Shown here: one piece after another, positions 21,991 to 34,879 of the stretch | Layout of the letters: each line of letters begins with the position of its first letter | Numbering within the stretch: position 1 is the first letter of the stretch | NCBI RefSeq assembly: GCF_030272615.1 | Contig: NC_081408.1 | Coordinates: forward strand, 66,753,546 to 66,817,545 | DNA length: 64,000 nt | Reading direction: 5' to 3' | From: Cryptomeria japonica | Lineage: Eukaryota; Streptophyta; Pinopsida; Cupressales; Cupressaceae | Notes under the pieces: generated by a model | Databases searched by the model: none | Seen by the model: the letters and a program-made list of their open reading frames with translations, nothing else | Told to the model about the DNA's origin: nothing | Translations under genes and position numbers: made by a program

Positions 21991-23484
21991 TAATTTTACA
22001 ATGGAATTCATAGATTTCATTTCCTTTTGTTACTACATGATGGGCTCGACCCTCATGGGACTCATATTTATCCCCACATATAGCACTCATGTTCATGTAT
22101 TAAGAAAACTTTTTAATTGATGCATATTTAACTGTTTTATCCTTCAAGTCTTTCATTAATGAACTTCAATAGCAATGATCAAATAAATCGTTCTTCTCAA
22201 GTTCAATGGAACCTTTTATACCAATGCATCTATGTTTTCCCACCCTCATAGATCAAGCCTTGATATTAGCTAAACAATCTTCTTTATGTCATAGCATTTG
22301 TCCGAAGTGCCTTTGGACTTCTTTAGATGTGTCAATATTAACTAGATTGAATATATTTTTAGAGTCTCTTGACACATTCCATGACAATAAAATGACTCAT
22401 TTGGATTAAGGAAGACTTTCCTAAACTATTCCTTCATATTCAACAATCCCTTCCCACACCCACATCATAATTCATATCCATGTTAGTTGTAATGAGTGTT
22501 TTAAACCAACAATAAATGAACCATAGGGTAGAGCAAAACTTGTTATACACAAGGATAAGTATTTCAATCATTTATATTTAAACATCCATCATGATTAAAC
22601 ATCACATATCATAAGACTTTTTAACAATCACTAGGGTTGTACATAATATTCAATAATATCATAGGGTATAAATTATCAATAATTATAAAGAGAGAGAAAG
22701 CCAACTATATAAGCTCAACAAGCCAGCATACATAAATTATATTTTGTAGAAAATAAAATAAACTATATGTTGACATAGCATATATATTTTATATATAAAC
22801 TATATGTTGACATAGCATATATATTTTATATATAAACTATATATTGACATATCATATATATAAACTATGTATTTCAAATTTTGACCACGCATGCAGAGGA
22901 GCATGACATAGCATACTGCATCGAGACACTAATTGAATAGTTGCACCGAGAACCACTGCATATAGTCCCTGATTGGAGAGTTGCGAGACTTCACTGGATG
23001 AGTGTTGTAAGGCCATTGAGTCGAGGAGGAATACTAGGAACCATTTGGGAAGAGGAAAGCCAGAGTGAGAGGTGAGGGCACTCAGAAAGGGAAAATCAAC
23101 CAAGGGACAATGACTGTAAGTGATTTTTACCCACATTTAGAAATTACATTCAAAAGATTCAACAAATAAGTCCTTAAAACCAATTGTTAAACCTTCCAAA
23201 GCCTAACCATAATTTATCGACTACATCTAAGCCTTTAGTCATAATAACAGAGATACATCCAACATCCATAAAGTTTAAGAGACATCAAAAAAACTTGTAC
23301 TGCTCTGCTTGATCTTGAAGAACAACACCATTTCCTCACACAATGAAGATATCCCATCCTTCTGCCTTTTCAGCAACTTTCCCTCTTGAAATTTTTTTAA
23401 ATCTTTGAGTTCATATTTGTTACAATATTGTTATTAATTAGCTTTCTATTGTAAGAGAAGTAATTTATTTGGTATAATGTATGC
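21991..23484. other. No gene supported; 37-bp minisatellite inside
   Basis: AT-rich sequence without a credible coding frame; the short open frames at 22206 and 22852 have no family features. At 22763-22860 a 37-bp unit containing TTGACATAGCATATATAT is repeated about three times. Confidence 0.5.
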
Positions 23485-24432
23485 TTTTTTTTTTTATCAA
23501 TAATTGGTATTTATATTATTTAATAGGAAAATGAGTACATTTGAACTAGAGAAAAGTGGTTTCATAAAACCACCAGTAAGCCCTACCATCTAGAAAACAC
23601 TTCTACAAAACTGCCTATTCAGACTAGATGTATAAAACCCCGTGGCATATAAAACAAACCCCATATCCACACACCCAATAGTACAAAATTAGTATCCATG
23701 ACACTAGCTCAAATTTACAAAGTTGGGGACTAATTTCTAGACAACAAAAACATGAAACAACATTTTATCAAAGCAAGAGCCAAACCAAAAAAAATACAAT
23801 CCAAACCAAACACAACAATTAACCCATAAGTGGCTTGTATGCTAGATCATTGTTGAAGTCAGAGAGGGACGTCATTGCATGTGCCATCCTCTAACTTGGT
23901 CACAGCTACCGACCCACCTCCTCTCTGGCCACCTCATTAAAAGCTCGCAAAATCTCCTTTGTCCTCATCAAATTAGCAAAGGTTTTGAATCCTTCCCACC
24001 CACGACGAGCCAGATCCCTGCAAACGAAACTTCAAGCCATCCTCCAACCATTGGATAAAAGGTAATGACACACCTGGTACATCCTAGCCTACAAAGGTCC
24101 TAATTCTCATACCCAGAATTGCTCGTTCACAGATATCATCCAAATTTATCAGGTAGTCTGAATCAGTGAAAGTTCTCAAAGCCCTCTTCACCTTCTCCAC
24201 CTCTTCCTCAAATTGCAACACCCAAGTAGTAATCAAAGAGTACACTTCCATGTTAGTTCAATATCAATGACTCACATGGACAAAATATTCTCCAAGAAGC
24301 ATTTTAACTGCTTCATATAGACGATGGTCTTTGAAAAGGAAAAGACCTTTCATCCTCCTATCTATTATCTTTCCCAAAAATGTCATCAATTTCTTGTCAG
24401 TTAAGAATTTGAAATTCACTTCCATTATGCAC
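23485..24432 (-). pseudogene. Retrocopy-like relic of an unrecognised protein
   Basis: A minus-strand ATG at about 24432 opens MEVNFKFLTDKKLMTF..., and the frame can be followed without a frame change, through three or four stops, to about 23985. It reads IIDRRMKGLFLFKD, LQFEEEVEKVKRALRTF and LPFIQWLEDGLKF. Downstream, the minus strand ends in a CAATTATTGATA plus A run (23487-23499), the look of a LINE-mobilised 3' end. The protein is about 150 residues, helical and charged, of no family I recognise. The long stop-interrupted reading with consistent protein-like composition is the only evidence. Confidence 0.45.
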
Positions 24433-24596
24433 TGACCAAAACTACCCTACACTTGCAACTTTGAGCAAGAAAACAAAAGAGACAACTGCAAAAAATCCCA
24501 ATGCTTTAAATGCATTAATGCATGAAACATCATTCCTCGCATCTACTAGACTATGTGCACTATCCTTCTGTATGGGATGGCATTGAATACAAATTC

Positions 24597-24705
24597 ATAT
24601 ATTAGAAATAATAATAATAGTATATTATAAATAATAATAGTATATTAGAAATAATAATAGTATACTAGAAATAATAATAGTATATTAGAAATAATGGATT
24701 AGCAT
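24597..24705. repeat. 22-bp AT-rich tandem repeat
   Basis: About five imperfect copies of a unit reading TTAGAAATAATAATAGTATA. No gene in 24440-24720. Confidence 0.75.
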
Positions 24706-24719
24706 TTTGTAGATTAGAT

Positions 24720-25150
24720 TAAGGAGTAGTTTGGGGCAACAATTAGAGACAAACCAACTTACAAATTTGACCCAAAGAGGATTTATATAGTGATTACAAC
24801 CCCTCACCAACTATTTTAACCAACTTTCTAATTAGTTTGTTGTTTGGGAAACAAAATGCTACTTTTTGCACCAAAATTGCAAAGTTGCTCATTTTTCATC
24901 TTTTGAGCAATTTTGACAACTTTCGCAATTTTCAACCAAATGATCTTCTATCAACCTAGGATTCTGCAAACATGCTAAATATGACATAAAACCATGAATT
25001 ACATCAATTTCATCACTTTTGGCCATCTTTGGAGGCGTTGACCAGTGTTGACCTATTCAGGACCTAGATGGCCTAGACATGACAAAAAATGGCATAATGG
25101 CCTTACAACTTTGATCCAATACATGGAATGACCTTATTTACTCATGAAAT
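24720..25150 (-). repeat. Relic resembling the chromovirus LTR at 59620-59875
   Basis: It shares, in the same orientation, a series of short blocks with 59620-59875: AAAGTTGC...TTTTGACAACTTT, CAACCTAGG, TTGACC.TAGTTGACC-like, GGCCTTACAA and GACCTTATT. Heavily diverged, no ORF. Confidence 0.4.
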
Positions 25151-25189
25151 AGTGTCAAAGAGTTCTTGGTACTCCTATACCATGCACCC

Positions 25190-25873
25190 CCCCTAATAAG
25201 ATTCTTTTTTCATAAGAGAAAGTGTTGAGTATTTTTTTGTCTTGACTCATTCGATAGAGTGCAGGTACCACCAAATAGGTATTTATCAGATCCCTCTTCC
25301 TTGAGTGAGGGAAATTTAGGAAGAGAAGAGGAAAGCGAGAAATTTAGTAGGTCTAAAAGAGGGAGATAAACTAGAGGTCAAAATATTAGAAGAAAATTTT
25401 GTAAATGCATGGATATTTTGCTTCCTAAAGGGGGGTAATGTTCTTATGATGATTAGAGCATAGGGGAGATCGAGGTGCATGATTCTGTATTTGTACCCGA
25501 TTCTATGAATCTGTACCCAATTCTGTATTTGTGTGCATACCTGAATCGGTAACCTATCTATTAAATTATCTAAAATCCATCTTGTCTCATGTATGACCTA
25601 TGAGGTGCTTCTAACTGATGTAGAACTGATGATATTGTCCTCAAAACTCTACCTTTTCAGGCCTCAAACTAATGATGAACATAGAAATCCACATTTTCTC
25701 TACAAACTAATGCCTGAACTCATGAATGATAATAAGAACTTTCATTCTAACTTGAATTTCACTTTACTAAAAATCCCACCCTTTAGTCATTTCCGTGTCC
25801 ATGTTTATGGTAGTCTAACCTACTAAAAAATACTATCATGACTACACTTTCATTTATCATAGAAGATGATCAT
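25190..25873 (+). other. Possible 3' end of another LTR element, otherwise unrecognised
   Basis: CTAAAGGGGGGTAA at 25425-25438 followed by TGTTCTTATGATG is what a purine tract plus LTR start looks like. No matching second LTR is found. The small open frame at 25593 ends in PPFSHFRVHVYGSL, faintly like the post-integrase segment of Copia, but too short to call. Confidence 0.3.
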
Positions 25874-28702
25874 ATCTCTAAAGAGGGGAAAATGGAATGA
25901 AAGGTCAAATGATCCAAAATAGAACGAAATGAGCAAGAAAACTATAAAACATCAAAAGATCATTTATAACTTTGTTATTTTACCTCTCGCTCAGATTGAG
26001 CTTGATGAAGTGGATGATGACGATGCGCCCTTGATGCTCCACTTGATGTGATGATTGATTGAATGTGATGTGGAATGCTCTCCTTTGTGTTCAAAAAGAT
26101 ATATTAATGGATTGGAATTGGATTGAAAGATTAAGGATGGATGGATTTGATAGTGGATTATGAAGAGAGAGGAGAAATAGGTAGCATGACAATGCATGAG
26201 AAGTGGATGATTTGTGAGGAGAATAGGCTCTAATTTATAGATTGGAGAAGGCCAATGGAGAGCCAAGATTGATTTTATCATCAAGGGTTGAGATTGATTT
26301 TAGATAGAAGGCATGGATCAAGGGTACCTTGAGAAAATAAACATGAATATAAAATTCCTCGGGAAAAAGGGGGGAGAAATTTGAATTTCAAATATGAGGA
26401 ATTAAAAATTCCAAAATAAGGATACATTGAGGGATTCAAATAAATTTGAATTTCTTTGAGAGACTCAATGTTGATGTGACATGAGTGAGATTTAACAATT
26501 GATGGATAATGATAAGCATGATTATGAGAGATTGTAGAAGCATTAGTTAAGTTGAGTGAGATTAGGAAAAATAATTTGTAGGAATCACATGACTAGGTTA
26601 ATTAATTAGAATTAATTAACTAAGTGGGTTTAGAAGAAATAATTATTGGAGGGAACTTTAGATGAATAGGGGAATAATTAGTTTATTTGATAAATTAATT
26701 ATTGGACAATAGTGATAGGATTAATTATACTAGATTTAATTGATTTTGTGAGGAATGAGGATAACACAATTAATTCAATTAATTATGTTGATAAGATTAA
26801 ATTAATTAAATATTAATTTTCTGTGTCTACATTTTTTCCCTCTTTGATATAGTGTGAAATAACATTACATCAAAGAAGAATAAAACATAGTGGAAGAAAA
26901 GAATAAAGACTAGTAGCATGATGCCCCAGTCATGAGATGAAGAAAACAATATGGACTAGTACAATGATGCCCCAGTCATGAGATGAGGAAGAATGATGAG
27001 GAGGAAGGATGATGAGGAAGCAGTGGTATGCCCTCTCGAGAGGACATGTGGGTTCAAAGAACACGGGTTTTCTCTCAAAAGGAATTAGAAGAATAAGTGA
27101 TGAAAGGATGAAGATAATGAAAGAGGGAACAAGGATGGGTTGGAGTGTTGTGAATGAAATGAGACAAAGAAATGATAAATGGATTGGATTTCTTGTTAAG
27201 CAAGTATAGAGAGAAAACCAAGATTTGATATTGCCATGGATAGTATACACCATTGATTATAAGAACCAAGATGATATGAAGATCCAAGGCGTGGACTGAC
27301 GCTCCGTCAAATTGGAATGCCTTGCACACAATCATGCAAGTGTGTATAAACACTAATGCATGGTTGTCAGTTCGTACAAGGAAGACCTTCAAACACACCA
27401 TGTCATGGAAACTATTCCCCATTATACACCAGGCAAGACATACCAAGATATAGGATGATCAAGGCAGTCTTGAACAAGTATAGTCTTGGGACACAATATG
27501 AAAACAAAGGGAAAAGGTCAAGCATGCAAAAACCATGCAAATGACCAATTGACAGCTCTTGCCAAGAGTAGGACATGGATTTGAATAAACAACCATACTA
27601 GGGAAGGAGACATCCCAATGGGGAGGTGATGGATTTGGATGAATTGCCAGACATGGGAAGGATTCATCCTAATGGGTAGGGTGTGAATAGATTGATGGAT
27701 GACAAAAGACAAGTTGGATGTGCAAGGTCTGCAGATGAGAGAGAATGAAGAGGGGAAAATGGAATGAAAGGTCAAATGATAAAAAAAAATATGAAATGAG
27801 TAAGAAAACCATAAAACATCAAAAGATCATTTATACCTTTGCTATTTTACCTCTCCCTTGGATTGATCCTGATAAAGTGGATGATGAGGAAGCACCCTTG
27901 ATGCACCACTTGATGTGTTGCTTGCTTGAAGGTGATGTGGAATGCTCTCCTTTGTTCTCAACAAGATAGATTGATGGATTGGATTTGGATTGAAAGATTA
28001 ATGATGGATGGATTTGATAGAGGATTATGAAGAGAGAGGAGAAATAAGAAGCATGAAAATGCATGAGAAGTGGATGATTTGTGAGGAGAATAGGCTCCAA
28101 TTTATAGATTGGAGAAGACAAATGCAGGGCCAAGATTGATTTGATCATGAAGGGTTGAGAATGATTTTAGATAGAAGGCATGGATCAAGGGTGCCTTGGG
28201 AAAATAAATAGGAATATAAAATTGCTTGGGAAAAAGGGGGGAGAAATTTGAGTTCAAAATATGAGAATTAAAAATTCCAAAATAAGGATGCATTGAAGGA
28301 TTCAAAGAAAATTGAATTTATTTGAGAGCCTCAATGTTGATGTAACATTAGTGGGAATTAGAAATTGAGGGATAATGATAAGAATGATTATGAGAGATTC
28401 TAGAAGGATTAATTAGGTTGAGTGGGATTAGGAAAATTGATTTGTAGGAATCACATGACTAGGATAATTAATGAGAATTAATTAACTGAGTGGGTTTAGA
28501 GGAAATAATTATTGGAGGGAACTTTAGAAGAATAGGGGAATAATTAATTTATTTGATAAATTAATTATTGGACAATAGTGATAGGATTAATTTAATTAGA
28601 TTTAATTGATTATGTGAGGAATGAGGGTAACACAATTAAGTCAATTAATTATATTGATAGGCTTAAATTAATTAAATATTAATTTTAGATGTCTACAATC
28701 TC
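25874..28702 (-). mobile_element. Short non-autonomous LTR retrotransposon
   Basis: Minus-oriented. Two direct repeats of about 952 bp (25879-26831 and 27746-28697) start TGTAGACA and end CCCCTCTTCA (TA instead of CA in the left copy). A 5-bp duplication ATCTC flanks it exactly (25874-25878 and 28698-28702). The internal part is only 914 bp and carries no gag or pol; a 45-bp duplication with GATGCCCCAGTCATGAGATG lies at 26910-26985. The minus-strand purine tract AAAGAGGGAAAAAA (26832-26845) abuts the 3' LTR. I could not identify the primer site. The LTR start resembles the Gypsy-type LTRs at 11502 and 61649, so a Gypsy helper is likely. Confidence 0.88.
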
Positions 28703-29460
28703 CATGTTGCATTGTCTAATCTCAAAGTTACTATCATGTGCCTGTCATGTGCCTCTGTATATAGAACCTGATTTCTATCACAATCCTTATTCTTCACTCC
28801 TCATTATTGGTCTCCAACACTGTATCGCCATTGTACTGAGCCTCTGTGCATGCCTTATGACTATTACATCTTTGAAAGTCTTTGATTTCTTTTTTTTCTT
28901 TGATAGAATTGATCTTCTTATCTCTCTATGTCTGTACTTTTTCTTTAATTTATTTGCGAGAAGGCTTTTATGGGCTACAATTGGCATTGATGAAATCTCC
29001 TTGTATTTCCCTTAAGTTTGGGGCCTTGAAACAAAGTGTATTCCTTATGATGGCACTGTCTAATTTGTGTTCTACAATATTCTCATGTCTCCCACTCAAA
29101 TGATTATCTTTTATGACTAGATATATCTTTGTAAGTGATGTATTTGTTAATCATTATCTCCTTGAGTTGTGTATGCCTAAGACTAAAATATTGTTCTTGA
29201 TAGTCTTGCTGCTCACTATTTTTTAGAGTTTTCCTTAGGCACATGCACTATCACATGTTGCCCTTTAAACAAGGTCTAGGAATATACCTAACCCTACACT
29301 ATTATCCATGACTGCATACTGAGTTCCAAGTCTCTATCTTTATAATATCCTCCTTTGATAGTATTTTTAAACAACAATATGACTATCAGTATGACTTTTT
29401 ATGACTGCTTTATGTACAAGCTGAAAGAAATTTTTGGCATTTACTATTATGATTCCTTAT
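28703..29460. other. No feature recognised
   Basis: Moderately AT-rich sequence without a credible coding frame or repeat structure; probably an old transposon relic. Confidence 0.4.
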
Positions 29461-29469
29461 GATAAGTCT

Positions 29470-29750
29470 TCTCATCCATTATTGTAGCTATTTCATCTTT
29501 ATCTTCCTAATAATGAAGTACCTATTGCGCTTAATCCTTTTTAAGATCATTGATATTAATGCTGCTGATATTAATCCTTTGTAATTGACAAAAGTCAACC
29601 CAATGGTAACACTAACAAGTAGAAGCATGTGATCAAGATAGAATACACCGTTTAATTCCATCGGCAGAACACACACTAGTCGTAATGGAGAAATCTTGTC
29701 TTTCCGATGGGTATGTGCAAGATTATGGTGTGCCAAAACAAACCCTTAAG
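29470..29750. repeat. Dispersed repeat, related to 19880-20050 and 45880-46560
   Basis: 29580-29650 matches the reverse complement of 19985-20050 (AAAAGTCAA, GGTAACAC, ACAAGTAGAAGCATGTGATC and GATAGAATACA in order). The CAGAACACACACTAG and AATGGAGAAATC blocks match 46157-46190 in the same orientation. Confidence 0.65.
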
Positions 29751-30477
29751 TGACAATCAAATTTTAGAAAATCAGAGTTATGCAACTTGACATGAAAATT
29801 TGAATAAGTTGTGAACATTATTTTTAAAATATGTAAGAAAAGAATATATAGAAAATTGAATGTAGTTTCTAAGCTACTAGTTATTTTTTGGAAAAAAAAA
29901 TCCTATTTGATGAAAATTTCAAATTTCAATGGAGTGGTACTAAAATTTCAGGAAAAAAATAAGAAGTAGACGTATGTCTGACTACCCTAATCACAATCAA
30001 ATCATAATATTTTTAAAAAATATTTATAATATAAGTACTAGACTCATGTCTGGATGTGACACATATTTTTTTTAATTTTTTATAAAGTAAATAATTATTT
30101 ATGAATTTTTTACTATGGCTTTTCAGAAATTCAAAAACTCCTACTTCTAACCACATTAACTTGGTCAAAACCTTATGAATTTTTAAAAAAAAAAAAATTT
30201 CCCTATAGTAGATGAAGCATAGGATGTGATGCATGTTTCAAATTCAAAAAATGTTATACCATTTGAAAGTTAGGAGTGTTTTTCAATCAGTCTATCAATC
30301 AGGACTATTGTTAGAATTCAATTAGAAAATAAATAATAATTTATTTATTACAGTCGAAATAAGACAAGCCTTATATTGTTCGAAAGCTGGGAACATGCTT
30401 AAAAAACCCTTTTTGTATTATCAATTTTGGCTACAAAAAAAGTCGTTAGCCACCAGTGTAAAGTCTGGAAAATCAAG
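29751..30477. other. AT-rich, no feature recognised
   Basis: No gene and no clear repeat unit; several A or T runs. Confidence 0.4.
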
Positions 30478-30701
30478 GAATACTGAAAAACACGTATTTT
30501 CAGTTGACTTTGCAGGCTTGTCACTTCCAAGCCAAATACCAAAGTATTCCTGAGTTGAAATTTGAAATTTGAAAATTTGACTACAAAAATCGGATATCCA
30601 ATTTTAATAAGTAAATTCTCTAACTAAATTTACCCATAATTAATCTAATGTTTATTAATATATTAATATATTAATTTATAAATAAATTAGTATATGATAT
30701 T

Positions 30702-30702
<1 letters not shown>

Positions 30703-30750
<48 letters not shown>

Positions 30751-30771
30751 GGGAGAGATGGGTAGAGGGAA

Positions 30772-30830
<59 letters not shown>

Positions 30831-32022
30831 GGAGAGAGACAGAGAGAGAGAGAGAGAGACAAAGAAGGAGAGAGAGAGAAAGATTAGGGAGGAGAGAGAG
30901 AGATTAGGGGAGAGGGGGAGAGAGAGATTAAGATACCATAGGACCCAAAGCGATCCAATATGGTGTCATAGTGGGTCGTATGGTGTTCTAAGGGGTCATA
31001 AGGGTTCATGGGACACCATATGACCCCTAAGGACAACATACGACCCCTTATGACACCATATGGTGTCGTTAGGGGTCATATGGTATCCATAGGCATCATA
31101 TAGTGTCCTAGGACACCATATGACCCCTTAAGACACCAAATTATGTCGTTATGGGTCATATGGTGTCCTAACGGGTAGTATGGTGTCCTAAGGGGTCACA
31201 AGGGTTCATGGGAAACCATACGACCCCTAACAGTAACATACAACCCCTTATGACACCATATGGTGTTGGTAGGGGTCATATGGTGTCCATAGGGGTCATA
31301 TGGTGTCCTAAGACACCATATTACCCCTTAAGACACTAAATTGTGTCGTTATGGGTTCTATGGTGTCCTAACGGGTCATATGGTATCCTAAGGGGTCATA
31401 AGGGTTCATGGGACACCATATGACCCCTAAGGACAACATATGACTCCTTATGACACCATATGGTGTCGTTAGGGGTCATATGGTGTCCATAGACCCCTTA
31501 AGACACAAAATTGTGTCGTTATGGGTCATCTGGTGTCTTAGGACACCATTTGACCCCTTAAGAAACTAAATTGTGTCGTTATGGGTTATATGGTGTCCTA
31601 ACGGGTCGTATGGTGACCTAAGGGGTCATAAGGGTTCATGGGACACCATATGACCCCTAAGGACAACATACGACCCCTTATGACACCATATGGTGTCGTT
31701 AGCGGTCATATGGTGTCCATAGGGGTCATATGGTGTTCTATGACACCATATGATCCCTTAAGACACCAAATTGTGTCGTTATGGGTCATATGGTGTCTGA
31801 AGGGGTTGTTGGACACAATATGACCCAAATATCTCTCTTTGTCTCTCCCTCTCCTCCTCTCTCTCTCTTTCATTCTCTTTCTTTCTCCCTAATCTCTCTC
31901 TCTCTCTCTTTCATTTTCTCTCTCTTTCTCCCTAATCTCTCTCTCTCTCTATCCCCCTCTCCTCCTCTCTCTCTCTCTCTATCCCTCTCTCCCTCTCCTT
32001 CTCTCTCTCTCTAAAATATGAC
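30703..32022. repeat. Palindromic satellite between GA and CT tracts
   Basis: A GA-rich tract (30703-30930), a block (30950-31825) built almost wholly from GGGGTCATATGGTGTC and its reverse complement, then a CT-rich tract (31826-32022). A higher-order unit recurs at about 200-230 bp, marked by AAGGGTTCATGGG at 31001, 31201, 31401 and 31631. GA on the left is the complement of CT on the right, so the whole block is roughly an inverted repeat. Apparent ORFs of Ser/Leu repeats are artefacts. Confidence 0.85.
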
Positions 32023-32034
32023 TAATAAAATCTT

Positions 32035-34260
32035 ATATCAGATTTAATCAAATATCTGATTTCTGTCATTGCCATTAATGTGGTATTTGGTGAGAAAATA
32101 GGCGGCAACAAGAAAAAATTTTGGGACCACAAATTTATACATTAAAATCGGATATCTGATAAATTTGAATATCCAATTTTATTAGATATCCGATTTTTGT
32201 ACATAAAAAAGAGCCTTGTGGGCCATTTTGTGGATTCTAATGGCCCACAGTGTACATATTCTATTTTATATCGATTATCACGAGTTTTTAGACAAGTTGA
32301 GACAAATTTGTGCTTTTGGGAGATTCTTAAAGTCAAATCTTACATTGTCAATCATTTAAGAGCATCTGTGTGGAGGGAAATGGGGAGTAGTAGTCATTGG
32401 AAATCTAAATGCAAAAGAAAACTTTCAAATGACCAAATTGAAGTGTATACAGAAAGAGATAGAGAATGTCATAGGAGGAGAAGACAAGCTATGTTAAATA
32501 TTTCTAATGTTACTTCAAGTTAAGAGGAAATTGAATTTTTAAATGTGCCACAAGTTATTGAAAAGAAAAATGTAGATTTTGAAAGTGAAAATTTTGAAAA
32601 TGTTGAAAATGTTGAAAGTGATAATAAAAATTCTCAACATGTAAAAATTTTTGACATAGGAGGTGAAAATGTGGAAAAATTTGACATTGAAGGTGGAATT
32701 GCTCAACCAAGTGAACCATATGTAACACCTAATTACATTAGAAATGAAGATAGGGCATATTTGGTGTTTTTTTTAGGCAAGGCACGGGAAGGGAGACCAT
32801 GATGGAGTAGGTGCATTTTTGAAGAGAGCTCTAGTTAAGGAGAAATTGAGGATTTTAGCTGCAAATTCCTCTGATGCATGTTCTATTATTGATTAGTGTA
32901 GTTCAACGTTGTCACATGGAGGTACTCTTAATTTAGCAGTGACCAGATTCTTATGGTCAATTGAGGAGGGAACAACGGGAGATAGATTGGATTGTCAAAC
33001 AATTAAAGATTCTTGAATGATGCATTCATTTCTCAGCTCAGATGCAAATACATGGACCATTTGGACATGAGTGTTGGCTTGTTTTTGTCAGAGTTATGTT
33101 CAGTGTGATTAGGATGAGTGCGAGTCAAGTGAATGGTACGTGGGTTCATATCAGATTTAATCAAATATCTGATTTCTGTCATTGCCATTAATGTGGTATT
33201 TGGTGAGAAAATAGGCCGCAACAAGAAAAAATTTTGGGACCACAAATTTATACATTAAAATCGGATATCTGATAAATTTGAATATCCAATTTTATTAGAT
33301 ATCCGATTTTTGTACATAAAAAAGAGCCTTGTGGGCCATTTTGTGGATTCTAATGGCCCACAGTGTACATATTCTATTTTATATCGATTATCACGAGTTT
33401 TCAGACAAGTTGAGACAAATTTGTGCTTTTGGGAGATTCTTAAAGTCAAATCTTACATTGTCAATCATTTAAGAGCATCTGTGTGGAGGGAAATGGGGAG
33501 TAGTAGTCATTGGAAATCTAAATGCAAAAGAAAACTTTCAAATGACCAAATTGAAGTGTATAGAGAAAGAGATAGAGAATGTCATAGGAGGAGAAGACAA
33601 GGTATGTTAAATATTTCTAATGTTACTTCAAGTTAAGAGGAAATTGAATTTTTAAATGTGCCACAAGTTATTGAAAAGAAAAATGTAGATTTTGAAAGTG
33701 AAAATTTTGAAAATGTTGAAAATGTTGAAAGTGATAATAAAAATTCTCAACATGTAAAATTTTTTGACATAGGAGGTGAAAATGTGGAAAAATTTGACAT
33801 TGAAGGTGGAATTGCTCAACCAAGTGAACCATATGTAACACCTAATTACGTTAGAAATGAAGATAGGGCATATTTGGTGTTTTTTTTAGGCAAGGCACGG
33901 GAAGGGAGACCATGATGGAGTAGGTGCATTTTTGAAGAGAGCTCTAGTTAAGGAGAAATTGAGGATTTTAGCTGCAAATTCCTCTGATGCATGTTCTATT
34001 ATTGATTAGTGTAGTTCAACGTTGTCACATGGAGGTACTCTTAATTTAGCAGTGACCAGATTCTTATGGTTAATTGAGGAGGGAACAATGGGAGATAGAT
34101 TGGATTGTCAAACAATTAAAGATTCTTGAATGATGCATTCATTTCTCAGCTCAGATGCAAATACATGGACCATTTGGACATGAGTGTTGGCTTGTTTTTG
34201 TCAGAGTTATGTTCAGTGTGATTAGGATGAGTGCGAGTCAAGTGAATGGTACGTGGGTTC
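32035..34260 (+). repeat. 1113-bp tandem duplication
   Basis: Unit 1 is 32035-33147 and unit 2 is 33148-34260, starting at ATATCAGATTTAATC and ending at ACGTGGGTTC. I count about eight base differences by eye, so the duplication is recent relative to the decay of the gene it carries. Confidence 0.93.
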
Positions 34261-34748
34261 CCCACCATATAACTCCTTTATCTCAAATGATATCCTTGTC
34301 AAATGATGACATGGAAATTTCACTTGAGTATGACCATCTATTAGATCCTGTACAGCCAGGACATGTTTTTGCAGTTGTCACACTGCAAGGGAATGAAGAG
34401 AGATCAGAAGATTGGTTGGCATGATGTGTATAGGGAAAACAAAAGGTAACACAACCAGTGATAGATGATGAGAGGTTCACATATCCTACAGGTTTAGTTG
34501 TTGTTGTGGGAACTTGGTTACGAACATACATGATTAGAAAGAATGACATACCTGCATTTGAAGACTATGAGAGACACAAAACCATTATAATGTATTCACA
34601 CCTTATGATAGCTACAAATGTCAAGTTGTTGAAGCATCAAGAAAAATTGAAGACCAAAGAGCTATGGATAGTGACTACTGCTGATCATGAAGCAATACTG
34701 GATACTCTTAGGAAAAGAGATGACCCTTCAGGCACACTTGAGTGGTAG
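32197..34748 (+). pseudogene. Decayed transposon gene with DHDGxGAxxKRAL motif
   Basis: The first part, present twice because of the tandem duplication, reads a basic segment (SASVWREMGSS-type context, KCKRKLSNDQIEVY, RRRRQ), an acidic Asn/Glu-rich spacer, NYIRNEDRAYLVFFLGKARE, then after a one-base shift near 32790 DHDGVGAFLKRALVKEK. After unit 2 the frame at 34155-34748 adds VFAVVTLQGNEERSEDWLA, two stops, then DDERFTYPTG, VVGTWLRTYM, FEDYERH and ADHEAIL. A GTAGGT donor at about 34744 and an AAATGCAG acceptor at about 34859 suggest a further exon. I do not know the family; an H/DGxGxxxKR motif also occurs in other transposon proteins, as I recall, so a transposase role is inference. It lies inside the CACTA-like ends. 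Confidence 0.5.
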
Positions 34749-34879
34749 GTCTTTAATGGTGCCTTATTTTTTTTACATGCATTTCATTTCAAAAAATGAT
34801 CATTAAACCTCAATGTTCAAGTTTGTTAACTGTATATTAAGGATGTGTTCAAAATGCAGGTTTATTGATGGACATTTTT

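Noticed and set aside
25593-25826. Possible Copia integrase-tail fragment
   Set aside because: Only about ten residues resemble the family; too little to support.
28689-29103. 108- and 73-codon overlapping plus-strand ORFs
   Set aside because: Low-complexity Phe/Leu-rich translations of T-rich sequence without family features.
30950-31825. CRISPR-like array
   Set aside because: Repeats alternate in orientation, have no unique spacers, and the DNA is plant nuclear.
30671-32014. Ser/Leu-repeat ORFs in the GA and CT tracts
   Set aside because: They are translations of simple repeats and not proteins.
32197-34748. Functional host gene
   Set aside because: Stops, a shared frame shift in both duplicates and its position between transposon-like ends argue for a dead transposon gene.
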